Origin: Claveliimonas sp963592205
GTDB taxonomy: Bacteria > Bacillota > Clostridia > Lachnospirales > Lachnospiraceae
Direction: 5' to 3'
Assembly (NCBI GenBank): GCA_963592205.1
Contig: CAVAVU010000109.1
Coordinates: forward strand, 1 to 14,704
Length of the DNA stretch: 14,704 nucleotides
Shown: piece after piece, positions 13,818 to 14,704 of the stretch
Position numbering within the stretch: the stretch's first letter is position 1
Layout of the letters: every line of letters begins with the position of its first letter
Notes under the pieces: generated by a model
The model's database searches: none
Seen by the model: the letters and a program-made list of their open reading frames with translations, nothing else
What the model was told of the DNA's origin: nothing
Made by a program: the position numbers and the translations under genes

Positions 13818-14606
13818 ATGACATCAACAAATAAAACGCAGGGACATGGACGTGTTCTGGAATTTGATAAGGTAACAAAGAGTTTTGCAAAAACGGACAG
13901 TAACGAAATTACACATGCATTAGCGGAAATCAACCTCAGAATTGAACCAGGAGAATTTGTGAGCATTGTTGGGACAAGTGGTTGTGGCAAGTCAACGATT
14001 CTGCGGCTTATTGCAGGTCTGATCAGACCGACCACAGGAGAAATACGACTAGGTGGTGAACCAATACAAGGAGCAGGTCCGGATCGAGGAATGGTATTTC
14101 AAAAGGCTACGTTGTTTCCGTGGCTTACTGTAGAGAAAAATATATCGTTCAGCCAGCGTATGCAGAAAAAAATAGATAAAGAATTAGTAGAACATATGTT
14201 GGAGATGGTTGGTCTGCAGGACTTCAGAAAAGACTATCCGCATCAACTGTCTGGTGGTATGGCGCAGAGAGTAGCATTAGTCAGATCACTGATCAATCAG
14301 CCGGATATTCTTTTGCTTGATGAGCCATTAGGGGCGTTAGATGCATTCACAAGAATGAATATGCAGGATGAAATCCTGAATATCTGGAGAGAACAGAAGC
14401 AGACAATTGTCATGGTTACACATGATGTAGAGGAAGCAGTATATATGGGAACAAGGGTACTTGTTATGGAACCAAGACCGGGACGTGTTAAAGCAGATAT
14501 TCCTATTATATTGGATGAGCCTAAGCAGAGAGAAAGCGAAGCTTTTCAGATATGTAGAAACAGAATCCTGAAGATGCTTGATCTGAAACATCATGAGGAT
14601 CATTAA
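13818..14606 (+). CDS. ABC transporter ATP-binding protein, NitT/TauT (SsuB/TauB-like) family
   Basis: This 262-aa nucleotide-binding subunit powers the importer formed with the preceding permease. All ATPase motifs are present: Walker A GTSGCGKST (52-60), Q-loop VFQKATLFPW with Gln95, signature LSGGMAQ (144-150), Walker B ILLLDEP (164-170), D-loop GALD, and switch His202 in VTHDVEEA. The FQKATLFPWLTV stretch is typical of the nitrate/taurine/sulfonate group. The length is normal. The ribosome site AGGAAGGAG (13798-13806) lies within the 3' end of the permease gene, and only one base separates stop and start, so translation is coupled. Confidence 0.93.
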   Translation: MTSTNKTQGHGRVLEFDKVTKSFAKTDSNEITHALAEINLRIEPGEFVSIVGTSGCGKSTILRLIAGLIRPTTGEIRLGGEPIQGAGPDRGMVFQKATLFPWLTVEKNISFSQRMQKKIDKELVEHMLEMVGLQDFRKDYPHQLSGGMAQRVALVRSLINQPDILLLDEPLGALDAFTRMNMQDEILNIWREQKQTIVMVTHDVEEAVYMGTRVLVMEPRPGRVKADIPIILDEPKQRESEAFQICRNRILKMLDLKHHEDH

Positions 14607-14610
14607 GAGG

Positions 14611-14697
14611 ATATTTATTGCAAAATAAATATAAAGAGTAAAGCAAATCTATGATCTCTCGGAATTCTGATAGATCATGCCAGCGAAACTCTGGCAT
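14611..14697 (+). other. Hairpin cluster after the ABC ATPase
   Basis: Three stems follow one another: ATATTTATT/AATAAATAT (14611-14619 with 14624-14632) with a GCAA loop; ATGATCT/AGATCAT (14651-14657 with 14672-14678); and ATGCCAG/CTGGCAT (14677-14683 with 14691-14697). The last two share two bases, so they would compete or slide. There is no T run, so none is a clear terminator. It may be the leader of the next gene, cut by the window end. Confidence 0.4.
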
Positions 14698-14704
14698 TGA
14701 ACTT

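Noticed and set aside
14650..14697. TPP riboswitch 3' half
   Set aside because: A stretch containing CTGAT and ATGCCAGCG loosely resembles the TPP aptamer. However, the 5' half (GGGGTGC, CTGAGA) is absent and the CCAG here pairs with a downstream CTGG instead.

Overview
The window looks like a stretch of chromosome from a low-to-mid-GC gut Clostridium relative, most likely in the Lachnospiraceae. This is inferred from purine-rich AGGAGG-type ribosome binding sites, the mix of AGA/ATA codons, Firmicutes-type promoters (TTGNNN-N17-TATAAT-like), a tRNA gene with no encoded CCA, and protein families common in that group (DUF1002, DUF1294, DUF4418, a DUF6512-like protein, a cytidylate-kinase-like protein). 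No database search was possible, so the family placement is inference.

Layout. 1-80: end of an upstream unit with a strong intrinsic terminator. 115-309: a structured, apparently non-coding element (copy A), lying just before a three-gene + strand run of glgB (glycogen branching enzyme), trmB (tRNA m7G46 methyltransferase) and a CGKC-type thioredoxin-like protein. 3387-4738: a secreted DUF1002 protein with its own promoter, a leader hairpin and a terminator. 4754-5257: a convergent small membrane protein on the - strand. 5347-5538: tRNA-Lys(CTT) with a consensus promoter and terminator. 5547-5735: a second, diverged copy (copy B) of the structured element, followed by a DUF1294 membrane protein. 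6066-6172: four degenerate 32-33 bp tandem repeats. 6183-9877: an AAA/DUF4143 ATPase translationally coupled to topB (DNA topoisomerase III), then a terminator. 9904-12010: a two-gene operon of an ArsB/NhaD-superfamily transporter and a cytidylate-kinase-like protein. 12084-12503: a - strand DUF4418 membrane protein, divergent from a NitT/TauT-type ABC permease and ATPase (12800-14606). The window ends in a hairpin-rich region after the ABC ATPase.

How the parts relate. Most genes are housekeeping (glycogen branching, tRNA modification, redox, tRNA, topoisomerase) or transport. The most unusual content is non-coding. Two ~190-nt elements share identical loop sequences while their stems differ by compensatory changes, and one of them forms most of the leader of glgB. 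That pattern points to a conserved structured RNA or a repeat family selected for RNA structure. I could not match it to a named RNA class. It is the best candidate here for something undescribed.
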